This document shows, piece by piece, positions 1-7,199 of a DNA stretch of 9,753 bases. The first letter of the stretch is position 1. Each line of letters opens with the position of its first letter. The position numbers and the translations under genes were made by a program. Below the pieces are notes generated by a model. The model was not told the origin of the DNA. It was given only the letters and a program-made list of their open reading frames with translations, and did not search any database. Where the stretch lies: NCBI GenBank assembly GCA_905207535.1, contig CAJLLX010000076.1, positions 1-9,753 of the forward strand, given 5' to 3'. Source of the DNA: an uncultured Muribaculaceae bacterium (GTDB lineage: Bacteria > Bacteroidota > Bacteroidia > Bacteroidales > Muribaculaceae).

Positions 1-2343
1 CCCGCTCCTGCCGCCGAGGCACCGTCTAAGGCTCCGCAGGCGCCCGCAGCCCCCAAGGCTGAGGCTCCCAAGCCTGCCGAGCCCGCCAAACCGGCCGACC
101 CGGAGGTGTTCTCGCTGGGTCTGCCCCAGGATCGTCCCACAATCAACGTGGTGGGCAAGATCGACCTCTCGGCCATCAACCAGAGCACGCGCCCCAAGAA
201 AAAGAGCAAGGAGGAGCGTCGCAACGAGCGCATTGCCAAAGCCAACGGCGGCAACGGCGGCAACGACGGCGACCGCAAGAAGCGCAAACGCATCGGCGGC
301 AAGGAGAAGATCGATGTGGAAAAGACTGCCAACCAGCAGGGAGGCAACGGTGGCGGCGGACGTCGCGGCGAAGGCAAAGGCCAGGGTGGCGGCAAGGACC
401 GCAACCGCCGCGGTGGCGCTCCGGTGCATACCGAGGTCAACGAAGAGGATGTACAGAAGCAGGTAAAAGAGGTGCTCGCTCGCCTCACCGCCAAGGACAA
501 GGGCCAGAAGCGCGGCATCAAGTGGCGTAAGGAGAAACGCGAAGCCAACGCCGAGCGCGAACGCGAGCAGGCCGAACTCGAAGCAGCAGAGAGCAAGACG
601 CTGAAGCTCACCGAGTTCGTCACCGCCAACGACCTCGCCTCGATGATGGATGTGCCTATCAACAAGGTGATCGGTACCTGCATGAATATCGGCGTGATGG
701 TGTCGATCAACCAGCGCCTCGACGCCGAGACCATCAACATCGTGGCCGAGGAGTTCGGCTTCAAGACCGAGTTCGTATCGGCCGAAGTGGTGGAGGCCAT
801 CCACCAGGAGGAGGACGACGAGCAGGATCTCGTGGCCCGTCCGCCTATCGTCACCGTCATGGGACATGTGGACCACGGTAAGACCTCGCTCCTCGACTAT
901 ATCCGCAAAGCCAACGTGATAGCCGGCGAGGCCGGAGGTATCACCCAGCATATCGGTGCCTACAATGTGAAGCTCTCCGACGGGCGCCACATCACATTCC
1001 TCGACACCCCCGGCCACGAGGCGTTCACCGCCATGCGTGCCCGCGGTGCCAAGGTCACCGACCTCTGTATCATCATCGTGGCTGCCGACGACGACGTGAT
1101 GCCCCAGACTGTGGAGGCTATCAACCACGCCAGCGCCGCCGGTGTGCCCATCGTATTCGCCATCAACAAGATAGACAAGCCCGCCGCCAACCCCGACAAG
1201 ATCAAGGAGGAACTGGCCGGCATGAACTACCTCGTGGAGGACTGGGGCGGCAAATACCAGAGCCAGGATATTTCGGCCAAGAAGGGTATCGGAGTGGAGG
1301 AACTCCTCGAGAAGGTGCTGCTCGAAGCCGAGATGCTCGACCTCAAGGCCAACCCCAACCGCAACGCCACCGGCTCGATCATCGAGTCGTCGCTCGACAA
1401 GGGACGCGGTTATGTGGCCACGGTGCTCGTGCAGAACGGCACCCTGCACCAGGGCGACATCATCCTTGCCGGTACCCACTACGGCAAGATCAAGGCGATG
1501 TTCAACGAGCGCAACCAGCGCATCAAGGAGGCGGGCCCCGCCGAGCCGGCGCTGATCCTCGGCCTTGACGGCGCCCCGACGGCCGGCGACACATTCAATG
1601 TGCTCGACTCGGAGCAGGAGGCACGCGAGATTGCCAACAAGCGTATGCAGCTGCAGCGCGAGCTGGGCATGCGCACCACCAAGCGTCTGACACTCGACGA
1701 TATCGCCCGCCGTCAGGCCCTCGGCTCGTTCCAGGAGCTCAATGTCATCGTCAAGGGCGACGTCGACGGCTCCATCGAGGCGCTCTCCGACTCGCTCATC
1801 AAGCTCTCCACCCCCGAGGTGCAGGTCAATGTGCTCCACAAGGCTGTGGGCGAGATCTCCGAGAGCGATGTCACCCTGGCCGCCGCTTCCGACGCCATCA
1901 TCATCGGCTTCCAGGTGCGCCCGTCGCAGGCCGCACGCCGCGAGGCCGAGCGCGAAGGTGTGGAGATCCGCCTCTACTCGGTGATCTATCAGGCCATCGA
2001 GGAGGTGAAGGATGCCATGGCCGGCATGCTTGCCCCCGAGGTGCGCGAGGAGGTGACCGGCACTGCCGAAGTGCTCGAGACCTACAAGATCTCGAAGGTC
2101 GGCACCATCGCCGGCGCTCTGGTGCGCGAAGGCAAGATCAAACGCACCAACAAGGTGCGCCTCATCCGCGAGGGTATCGTGCGCTACACCGGCGAGCTCG
2201 GTTCGCTCAAGCGCTTCAAGGACGATGCCCGCGAGGTGGTGGCCGGACTGGAGTGCGGCCTCTCTATCCAGGGCTACAACGACATCCAGGTAGGCGATAT
2301 CATCGAAGGCTTCGAGGAGGTGGAGGTATCCCGCTCCCTCTGA
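1..2343 (+). CDS. infB: Translation initiation factor IF2 (5' end outside window)
   Basis: IF2 is the GTPase that brings initiator fMet-tRNA to the 30S subunit and promotes 50S joining in the cytoplasm. The frame is open from base 1, so the true start lies upstream; 780 codons are visible. Numbering from the window edge, residues 1-35 are a Pro/Ala/Lys-rich linker. About 36-140 is a Gly/Arg/Lys-rich low-complexity stretch. About 200-260 is the IF2_N-like region (start TLKLTEFV). The G domain shows G1 GHVDHGKT (288-295), a G2 region AGGITQHIGAY (about 311-321), G3 DTPGHE (335-340), G4 NKID (389-392) and G5 SAKKG (425-429). Domains II-IV follow to the end at VEVSRSL. All GTPase motifs are intact. 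The long charged N-terminal extension is usual for Bacteroidetes IF2. folK begins 90 nt downstream on the same strand. The identification is certain; only the N-terminus is missing. Confidence 0.98.
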   Translation, partial: PAPAAEAPSKAPQAPAAPKAEAPKPAEPAKPADPEVFSLGLPQDRPTINVVGKIDLSAINQSTRPKKKSKEERRNERIAKANGGNGGNDGDRKKRKRIGGKEKIDVEKTANQQGGNGGGGRRGEGKGQGGGKDRNRRGGAPVHTEVNEEDVQKQVKEVLARLTAKDKGQKRGIKWRKEKREANAEREREQAELEAAESKTLKLTEFVTANDLASMMDVPINKVIGTCMNIGVMVSINQRLDAETINIVAEEFGFKTEFVSAEVVEAIHQEEDDEQDLVARPPIVTVMGHVDHGKTSLLDYIRKANVIAGEAGGITQHIGAYNVKLSDGRHITFLDTPGHEAFTAMRARGAKVTDLCIIIVAADDDVMPQTVEAINHASAAGVPIVFAINKIDKPAANPDKIKEELAGMNYLVEDWGGKYQSQDISAKKGIGVEELLEKVLLEAEMLDLKANPNRNATGSIIESSLDKGRGYVATVLVQNGTLHQGDIILAGTHYGKIKAMFNERNQRIKEAGPAEPALILGLDGAPTAGDTFNVLDSEQEAREIANKRMQLQRELGMRTTKRLTLDDIARRQALGSFQELNVIVKGDVDGSIEALSDSLIKLSTPEVQVNVLHKAVGEISESDVTLAAASDAIIIGFQVRPSQAARREAEREGVEIRLYSVIYQAIEEVKDAMAGMLAPEVREEVTGTAEVLETYKISKVGTIAGALVREGKIKRTNKVRLIREGIVRYTGELGSLKRFKDDAREVVAGLECGLSIQGYNDIQVGDIIEGFEEVEVSRSL

Positions 2344-2433
2344 TGCCCGCGGTGCCGGAAAGCCGCCGCCCGCTCCTGCGGACTGCATCGGCCGGCTTTG
2401 AGGCAGAAATAATTATAGCTGAAATGTGAAGGT

Positions 2434-2871
2434 ATGGCCACAGCCCATATCAACATAGGATCTAATCTCGGTGACAGCCGCTCCGTGTTGGAGCGGGCTG
2501 TCACCGAGATTGCTTTACGCTGGCCGCAGGGGCAGCTGCGGCGCTCCTCTGTGGTGGAGAGCGATCCATGGGGCTTCGCCGGCAGCCGTCGGTTTCTCAA
2601 TATCGGTGTGGAGATACAGGTGGAGGAACCTCCGCTGCAGCTGCTCCGTGCGCTGCAGGAGATAGAGCGAGGCATCTGCGCCGCCCCCCACCGCGATGCC
2701 GCCGGCGGATACATCGACCGTGTGGTCGACATCGACCTCATCTATTACGACGACCTTGTGATCGACACTCCCGAGCTTCAGCTCCCCCATCCCCGTCTCC
2801 ATCTCCGCCCTTTTGTCCTCATCCCCTTGAAGGAGCTGTCGCCCGCATGGCGGCATCCCCTCGGGCTTTGA
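2434..2871 (+). CDS. folK: 2-amino-4-hydroxy-6-hydroxymethyldihydropteridine pyrophosphokinase (HPPK)
   Basis: HPPK transfers pyrophosphate from ATP to 6-hydroxymethyl-7,8-dihydropterin, the step before dihydropteroate synthase in folate synthesis. At 145 aa it is slightly shorter than the usual 150-170. Visible motifs are the N-terminal IGSNLGD (8-14), ESDPWGF (42-48), FLN (54-56, substrate-contact region), the DID metal-binding pair D99/D101 in DRVVDIDL, and LPHPRLHLRPFVL (117-129) with the conserved HPR. The ATG at 2434 places GSNLGD at the normal distance from the N-terminus. A GAAGG lies only 1 nt before it, so it is not a convincing Shine-Dalgarno; Bacteroidetes often lack one. The first 25 codons contain a strong inverted repeat (2465-2510). 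It follows infB by 90 nt and may be cotranscribed with it. It converges on the DUF2851 gene, which ends 90 nt away. Confidence 0.93.
   Translation: MATAHINIGSNLGDSRSVLERAVTEIALRWPQGQLRRSSVVESDPWGFAGSRRFLNIGVEIQVEEPPLQLLRALQEIERGICAAPHRDAAGGYIDRVVDIDLIYYDDLVIDTPELQLPHPRLHLRPFVLIPLKELSPAWRHPLGL
2465..2510 (+). repeat. Near-perfect inverted repeat inside folK
   Basis: The left arm at 2465-2484 (20 nt) is the reverse complement of the right arm at 2490-2510 (21 nt) except for one extra G in the right arm; the loop is GTGTT (2485-2489). In folK mRNA this would make a stem of about 20 bp with one bulge, starting about 31 nt after the ATG. Both arms encode ordinary-looking HPPK sequence (codons 11-26), so the gene is not interrupted. 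No U-run follows, so it does not look like an intrinsic terminator. Whether it affects translation or is a by-product of a templated mutation cannot be told from one sequence. Confidence 0.9.
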
Positions 2872-2961
2872 CAGCAATCGGGAATAGGGAAATTTCTTCA
2901 GAGGGCGATTTTTTTTCAACTCCTTGCTGCCGGGTGCTGAGTGGTGGATGGCGAGCCGAAA

Positions 2962-4245
2962 TCAGCGGGCAAGCTCGGCAGAGAGCATGCGGTGGCCGAA
3001 GCGGCAATAGATGCATTTGCTCTTCTCGCAATATTCGCGGCGGAGCTCGATGAGGGCCTGCGAGGTGAAGGCGTCGGTGCTGGGGAGCCCGGCCTGGGCG
3101 AAGAGGCGTGTGATGCTGTTGTTTTCGGCGCCAAGGCTCTGGAGCAGCTCTACGGTAGTCTGCATGCCGTCGAGATCCTGGCGCGACATGCGGCGCGCGA
3201 AAAGCAGCGGCAGGGCCACGTTGATGAGCAGTGTGTCGATGGAATTTTGGCTGAGGGCCGTGGCGCGGCTGCCGCCGACGCGGTCGGCGAAGGTGTAATG
3301 GGTGGCCCAGAACCCCTGGAGCTCCACGGCGAAGATGCGGCGCATGGCGTCGATGCTGCGCACGTCGGCCAGTTGGCCGGTGAGGTAGAATCCGCGATGG
3401 ATCATCTCGGCGAGCATCGCCAGGCGGCGGTGGGGAAAGTTTTGCGGGCGCGTGCGGGCCATCTTCCATGCCGGTTTGGGGGTATTGAGGGCGAATTTCA
3501 CCGACATGAAGCGATACTCCTCGCGCAGGCGCGTGGTGTAGGGATCTTCATCGTCTTTCGGCGCGGGGATGAGGCCGGCGCACCCGAAAAGGAGCGCCTC
3601 CACGATGAGGAGCTCGTCGGCATGGCGGTTGAGAAATTTCAGGGGCACATGGCGCGCGAGCATCTCGAAGGGCTCGCTGTTGAGGCCGAATCCGAGTCCT
3701 CGCGCCAGGGTGATGTAAGCCGCTCCCTCCCAGTAGCCCGCGGTGGCGTCGACTATCTGCAGCACGCGCTCGGCCTTGCGGTAGATGCGCTCCATGGCCA
3801 GCGAGGTGAGCCAGTCGGTGCGGTAGATGGAGGGGAGATTGGCGATGGTGTCGCGGCAGGGGAGCGCGCGGGTGGCGTCGAGGAGCATCTCGTTGCAACG
3901 GCGGGCAGCGTCGGCGGTGCAGCGGATCACTGTCTGCGGTATCACCGAGCCGTCGGCGCGCCGGATCTCCATGTCGCTCTCCTGCACCACATGGAGTATC
4001 ACCGAGTCGTAGGCCGGGTCGGTGTCGTGGTGGTGGCGCAGCCAGTCGGAGGCGCGCACATGGATCTCGATGTTGCCCACCCAGGTCTGGCCGTCGATTT
4101 CGATGGTAGCGTTGAAGAAGTCGGGCCCGGCGTCGGTGTTGAGTTTGCCCTGGTTCACGATGGTGAGCCTCCGTCCGTCCACGGTGGTCATGCCGGGCCT
4201 GATGGCCAGGCGGTGGTTCCAAACGAATTGCATCAGTCGTTCCAT
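2962..4245 (-). CDS. DUF2851 family protein
   Basis: This is a protein of unknown function belonging to the DUF2851 family, typical of Bacteroidetes. From the ATG at 4245 it is 427 aa, beginning MERLMQFVWNHR, which matches my recollection of how family members start. An in-frame GTG at 4290 would add 15 residues. It sits at or before the transcription start predicted from the TAATTTTG box at 4295-4302, so I prefer the ATG. The N-terminal third holds the most patterned stretch: AGPDFF (39-44), GNIEIH (57-62) and ASDW..H.HDTD.AYDSVILHVV (65-87), where Asp, Glu and His recur in a way that recalls a metal-dependent nuclease fold, though this is unproven. The C-terminus has a small Cys cluster, C406, C411, C414, followed by H418, which could bind a metal. 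There is no signal peptide or membrane segment, so it is likely cytoplasmic. It is convergent with folK and has no functional link to its neighbours that I can see. Confidence 0.9.
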   Translation of the reverse strand: MERLMQFVWNHRLAIRPGMTTVDGRRLTIVNQGKLNTDAGPDFFNATIEIDGQTWVGNIEIHVRASDWLRHHHDTDPAYDSVILHVVQESDMEIRRADGSVIPQTVIRCTADAARRCNEMLLDATRALPCRDTIANLPSIYRTDWLTSLAMERIYRKAERVLQIVDATAGYWEGAAYITLARGLGFGLNSEPFEMLARHVPLKFLNRHADELLIVEALLFGCAGLIPAPKDDEDPYTTRLREEYRFMSVKFALNTPKPAWKMARTRPQNFPHRRLAMLAEMIHRGFYLTGQLADVRSIDAMRRIFAVELQGFWATHYTFADRVGGSRATALSQNSIDTLLINVALPLLFARRMSRQDLDGMQTTVELLQSLGAENNSITRLFAQAGLPSTDAFTSQALIELRREYCEKSKCIYCRFGHRMLSAELAR

Positions 4246-4294
4246 TGCAGGGGTGGGGGAGGCGAGGGGGGTGACAGACCGGCGCCGCACACCC

Positions 4295-4302
4295 CAAAAT
4301 TA
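4295..4302 (-). promoter_or_regulatory. Predicted -7 box for the DUF2851 gene
   Basis: On the minus strand this reads TAATTTTG, a full match to the Bacteroidetes housekeeping -7 consensus TAnnTTTG. It lies about 50 bp upstream of the ATG at 4245, in an AT-rich patch within GC-rich DNA. No TTTG was found at the expected -33 position, so the call rests on the -7 box and its location. Confidence 0.5.
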
Positions 4303-4361
4303 CAACTTTTATTTTAAATCGCGCACTATCAGCGAGAAAAAATAGGCCCAATAGGCAAGTA

Positions 4362-4393
4362 AGAGCCGGAAGATTTCACAATCTCCCGGCTCT
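4362..4393 (-). terminator. Hairpin downstream of MIPS, probable terminator
   Basis: A 14-bp stem with a 4-nt loop: arms 4362-4375 and 4380-4393. Read as minus-strand RNA, all 14 positions pair, one as G-U. It starts about 113 nt past the MIPS stop codon and upstream of the DUF2851 promoter, so it fits as the end of the MIPS transcript. No T-run abuts the stem on the minus strand; a T6 occurs about 20 nt later. It may therefore be an imperfect intrinsic terminator or a 3'-end stabilising hairpin. Confidence 0.55.
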
Positions 4394-4506
4394 ACAAACA
4401 AAATGCTATGTACAACAATTCAAAATGTTCGTTTCTGTGGCCTTGAGGCTATGCGGCCTGAAGGGCTGCGGTGTGGCGGCTGCGGGAGCCGCGGCGTGGC
4501 AGCGGA

Positions 4507-5841
4507 TCAGTCGATAGGCTCGTCGGCGGGGTAACCACCCATCTCGCGGATAGCGTTCTTCAGCATCACATACTGCTGGAAGAGGTGGTTGACAGGCACT
4601 TCGCCCTTGGTGTAGTCGTGCATCGGGCTCTTGAGGAAGAAGCTCAGGAAGCGCTGGATGCCGTAGCGGCCGTTGCGTGCGGCGAGGTCGCTCAGGAGCA
4701 CGAGGTCAAGGCAAAGAGGTGCGGCGAGGATAGAGTCGCGGCAGAGGAAGTTGATCTTGATCTGCATGGGGTAGCCCATCCAGCCGAAGATGTCGATGTT
4801 GTCCCATCCCTCCTTGTTGTCGTTGCGCGGGGGATAGTAGTTGATACGTACTTTGTGGTAGTAGCCGTTGTGGTCGTTGCCTTCGCCGCCGCAGTTCACG
4901 CCATAGAGGTCGGGCTGATCTTCGGGCACGAGGATCGACTCGAGGGTAGAGAGCTTCGACACCTCTTTGGTGCGGAAGTTGGCGGGCTCGTCAAGCACGA
5001 GACCGTCGCGGTTGCCGAGGATGTTGGTGGAGAACCAGCCGTTGAGGCCGAGGCAGCGGGTGCCGATGATAGGAGCGAAGCCCGATTTCACGAGGGTCTG
5101 GCCGGTCTTGAAGTCCTTGCCTGCGATAGGCATCTTGGTCTTCTCGGCGAGCTCCCACATAGCGGGGATGTCGACGGTGGTGTTGGGGGCACCCATGATG
5201 AAGGGAGCACCCTCGGTGAGTGCTGCGTAAGCATAGCACATAGAGGGAGCGATGTGCTCCTTGTCGTCGGCCTTCATAGCAGCCTCGAGGTCGGCCAGAT
5301 GGTAGTGTACCTTCTCGTCGACGGGCACGTAAACCTCGGTGGAAGCAGCCCAGAGCACTACTACACGGTCAACACCGGTGGTTTTCTTGAAGTTGCGGAT
5401 GTCCTCGCGGAGAGCTTCAACCATCTCCCAGCGGGTCTTGCCCTTCATGATGTTGTCGCCGTCGAGGCGCTTAGCGTAGTTGTGGTCGAAAGCGGCCTTC
5501 ATGGGCACGATCTTCTCGAGCTCGTCCTTTACCGGCTCGATATCCTTCTCCTTGAGCACTTCGGCGTGCATTGCGCTCTCGTAAGCGTTGGCGGGATATA
5601 CGTCCCACGAGCCGAATACGATGTCGTTGAGGTCGGCCAGGGGCACGATTTCGTTGTATTTGAGATATTTCTTGTCAGCGCCTTCTCCTACACGGATTTT
5701 ATCGTACTGTGTCATGGAGCCAACGGGCTTGGCAAGGCCTTTGCGGGTCATCAGAACGCCGGTCATGAAAGTGGTGGACACTGCACCCAGACCAACAACC
5801 AATACGCCGAGTTTGCCCTCGGCTTTCTTTACATTACTCAT
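4507..5841 (-). CDS. ino1: myo-Inositol-1-phosphate synthase (MIPS)
   Basis: MIPS converts glucose 6-phosphate to 1D-myo-inositol 3-phosphate (L-inositol 1-phosphate) using NAD in an internal oxidation-aldol-reduction cycle, and supplies the head group of inositol lipids. The protein has 444 aa. GLGAVS (17-22) is the Rossmann nucleotide-binding loop. VVVLWAASTEVY (160-171) is the second strand-loop of the NAD fold. GKDFKTGQT (241-249) is the signature around the catalytic lysines. STNILGNRDG (271-280) and the KINFLCRDSILAAPL region (362-376) complete the family pattern. Length and motifs match the compact prokaryotic and Bacteroidetes enzymes rather than the 500-aa eukaryotic form. The ATG at 5841 follows an A-rich stretch without a clear Shine-Dalgarno, as is common in this phylum. 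A 422-bp non-coding gap separates it from the AUR1-like gene upstream, so it probably has its own promoter. The lipid-synthesis genes beyond that gap are its expected users. Confidence 0.97.
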   Translation of the reverse strand: MSNVKKAEGKLGVLVVGLGAVSTTFMTGVLMTRKGLAKPVGSMTQYDKIRVGEGADKKYLKYNEIVPLADLNDIVFGSWDVYPANAYESAMHAEVLKEKDIEPVKDELEKIVPMKAAFDHNYAKRLDGDNIMKGKTRWEMVEALREDIRNFKKTTGVDRVVVLWAASTEVYVPVDEKVHYHLADLEAAMKADDKEHIAPSMCYAYAALTEGAPFIMGAPNTTVDIPAMWELAEKTKMPIAGKDFKTGQTLVKSGFAPIIGTRCLGLNGWFSTNILGNRDGLVLDEPANFRTKEVSKLSTLESILVPEDQPDLYGVNCGGEGNDHNGYYHKVRINYYPPRNDNKEGWDNIDIFGWMGYPMQIKINFLCRDSILAAPLCLDLVLLSDLAARNGRYGIQRFLSFFLKSPMHDYTKGEVPVNHLFQQYVMLKNAIREMGGYPADEPID

Positions 5842-6263
5842 TTCGGTAAATATAAGTTTAAGTTTTTTCCTGTGTTTCTTATGGTTAAATAATTCTCATA
5901 TTTGCGCAGGGGGCATGTCTCCGGTCGGAGAGTTGCGCTCCGCATCCCGTCGGCGCTATGCAGGTGACGGGCAACCCTTTTTAAAGCAATATGTGAGGCT
6001 TTTTATGGTTCGGCCTTAAAAAACCGCGTAAAAGTACACATAAGTTTGCAATTGCAAAATTATTTGCGTGGTAAAATTTGTATTATTTCGCAAATAAATC
6101 GTAAAATTCGCCGATTTCAATTAAATTATGTTAAATTGTGCCCCGTCATGAGGCAATTGTGCAAACTTGTGTTAATTGAGCTGTGGCGGATTTTTAAGGC
6201 ATTTTCCTGATTTTTTTTTACATTTCTTTTCCCGAAACGATGTGTAAATGGAGGCTGCATGGA
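5842..6263 (-). promoter_or_regulatory. AT-rich gap with MIPS promoter candidate and structured leader
   Basis: This 422-bp stretch has no supportable gene. On the minus strand TAATTTTG at 6055-6062 matches the Bacteroidetes -7 consensus; a TTTG lies further upstream (6091-6094) but at 28 nt it is too far for a normal -33 box. If used, it gives MIPS a leader of about 200 nt. The GC-rich part of that leader can fold: arms 5904-5908 with 5934-5938 enclosing arms 5918-5922 with 5927-5931, and arms 5946-5951 with 5966-5971. The part from about 6063 to 6263 is very AT-rich, with short direct repeats (TTAAATTATG and TTAAATTGTG at 6121-6140; GTAAAATT at 6071 and 6101). I saw no clear terminator for the operon that ends at 6264. 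Confidence 0.5.
6045..6058. promoter_or_regulatory. 14-bp perfect palindrome, possible operator
   Basis: TTTGCAATTGCAAA is a perfect palindrome. It overlaps the predicted minus-strand -7 box for MIPS (6055-6062) and also a plus-strand TAAGTTTG match (6041-6048). A dimeric regulator bound here would cover the promoter start region. In AT-rich DNA such palindromes can also arise by chance. Confidence 0.4.
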
Positions 6264-7199
6264 TCAGCGTGGGGAGACGTAGGCGGCGTAGCGGGAGATG
6301 AAGCGTCGGAAGGGGGCGATGCGCATCAGGCCGTACTCGAAGACGAGGTAGCCGAGGAGGGCGCAGGCTATACCGAGGCTGACGTCGATGATGTAGTGGT
6401 GGGAGGTGTAGACGGCGGTGAACCATATGCCTAAGGTGACCACGCCGAGGAAGATGCGCATCCACATGGGTGTGCGTGTGCGCAGCGAGTAGATGAATGC
6501 CACGAGGGTGTAGGCCGAATGGAGCGAGGGCACGGCGGCAAACACGTTGGCGTTGCGGCCGTAGAGGCCGTTGAAGATGCCCAGACCGGTCATTTGGTCG
6601 AAGGCTCCGAGGCCGGCCACGTCGCCGGGGGTGCCGAGGATGAAGTCGAAGCCGTATTTGGCCACGTACCATGGCGGGGCGGCGGGGTGGATGTAATATC
6701 CGGCGAAACCGATGAAGTTGACGAAAAGGAATACGAGTGCGAAATGCAGGTAGCCCTTCACCTGGCGGTCAAAATAGAGGTAGAGCCCGAAGAGGATGGG
6801 CACCGGCACCCAGCATAGGTAGAAAAATCCGCCGAGAAAGTCCATCACCGGTGAGGTGTGGAGGGCGAAAAACTCGTTGGGGGTCACCACTTGGCCGGCG
6901 GCGGTGGTGATGCCGAAGAGCTGTTTTTCAGTGTTGTAGATCCCCTCGATGTCAACGGGGTTGACCTCGTAGTTGTGCACGATGTTCATCCAGTCGTATG
7001 AGATGCCGAAGACCACAAAGGGGAGCAGGGCCACCAGCATGCGCCGGGTCATGCCCGAGGCGAAGAAGAGGGCGGCAAGCAGTAGGGCTATCCATACGTG
7101 CTCGGGTCGCAGCCCTACGCAGAGGGCTGTCACGGCCAGCCATACGGCCAGCGCGCACAGCAGTGTGAGCGACTCGCGTCGTGTGGGGAGCTGCTTCAT
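6264..7199 (-). CDS. AUR1-like PAP2-family transferase, probable inositol phosphorylceramide synthase
   Basis: A 311-aa integral membrane protein with about six hydrophobic segments. The C-terminal half carries the PAP2/AUR1 catalytic signature: HPAAPPW (171-177), AAVPSLHS (221-228, His227) and TSHHYIID (265-272), where His268 and Asp272 form the HxxxD pair. In fungal AUR1 the equivalent His, His and Asp move phosphoinositol from phosphatidylinositol to ceramide. By analogy, and given MIPS and a PI-phosphate synthase next door, the likely reaction is transfer of phosphoinositol to a bacterial (dihydro)ceramide in the inner membrane. The ATG at 7199 overlaps the upstream gene's stop as ATGA, indicating tight translational coupling; a longer frame to 7226 uses a non-ATG start inside that gene and is less likely. 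Plain lipid phosphatase activity, for example on PI-phosphate, is the main alternative, since PAP2 enzymes include both. Confidence 0.85.
   Translation of the reverse strand: MKQLPTRRESLTLLCALAVWLAVTALCVGLRPEHVWIALLLAALFFASGMTRRMLVALLPFVVFGISYDWMNIVHNYEVNPVDIEGIYNTEKQLFGITTAAGQVVTPNEFFALHTSPVMDFLGGFFYLCWVPVPILFGLYLYFDRQVKGYLHFALVFLFVNFIGFAGYYIHPAAPPWYVAKYGFDFILGTPGDVAGLGAFDQMTGLGIFNGLYGRNANVFAAVPSLHSAYTLVAFIYSLRTRTPMWMRIFLGVVTLGIWFTAVYTSHHYIIDVSLGIACALLGYLVFEYGLMRIAPFRRFISRYAAYVSPR

Noticed and set aside
2344..2400. Possible terminator after infB (AAAGCCG ... CGGCTTT)
   Set aside because: Arms are only 7 nt with a loop of over 20 nt and no T-run follows, so transcription could continue into folK.
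2872..2961. Possible terminator in the folK/DUF2851 convergent gap (T8 at about 2910)
   Set aside because: The T-run is preceded only by a weak AATCG/CGATT pairing; no convincing stem in either direction.
2941..4317. A 458-codon plus-strand open frame opposite the DUF2851 gene
   Set aside because: Composition is Gly/Ala/Val/His-rich without domain logic; it mirrors the codon bias of the GC-rich minus-strand gene, which has a recognisable family pattern and its own promoter.
4476..4492. Small GC hairpin (GCGGCT/AGCCGC) just past the MIPS stop
   Set aside because: Only 6 bp with no U-run after it on the minus strand; such hairpins are common in GC-rich DNA.
4471..5892. A 473-codon plus-strand open frame opposite MIPS
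   Set aside because: It runs antisense through an unmistakable MIPS gene, is rich in Val/His/Glu from reverse-complement codons, and has no recognisable motif.
6181..6240. T-run at about 6211-6219 as a terminator
   Set aside because: It is on the plus strand, where no gene ends, and no stable stem precedes it; on the minus strand it is an A-run.
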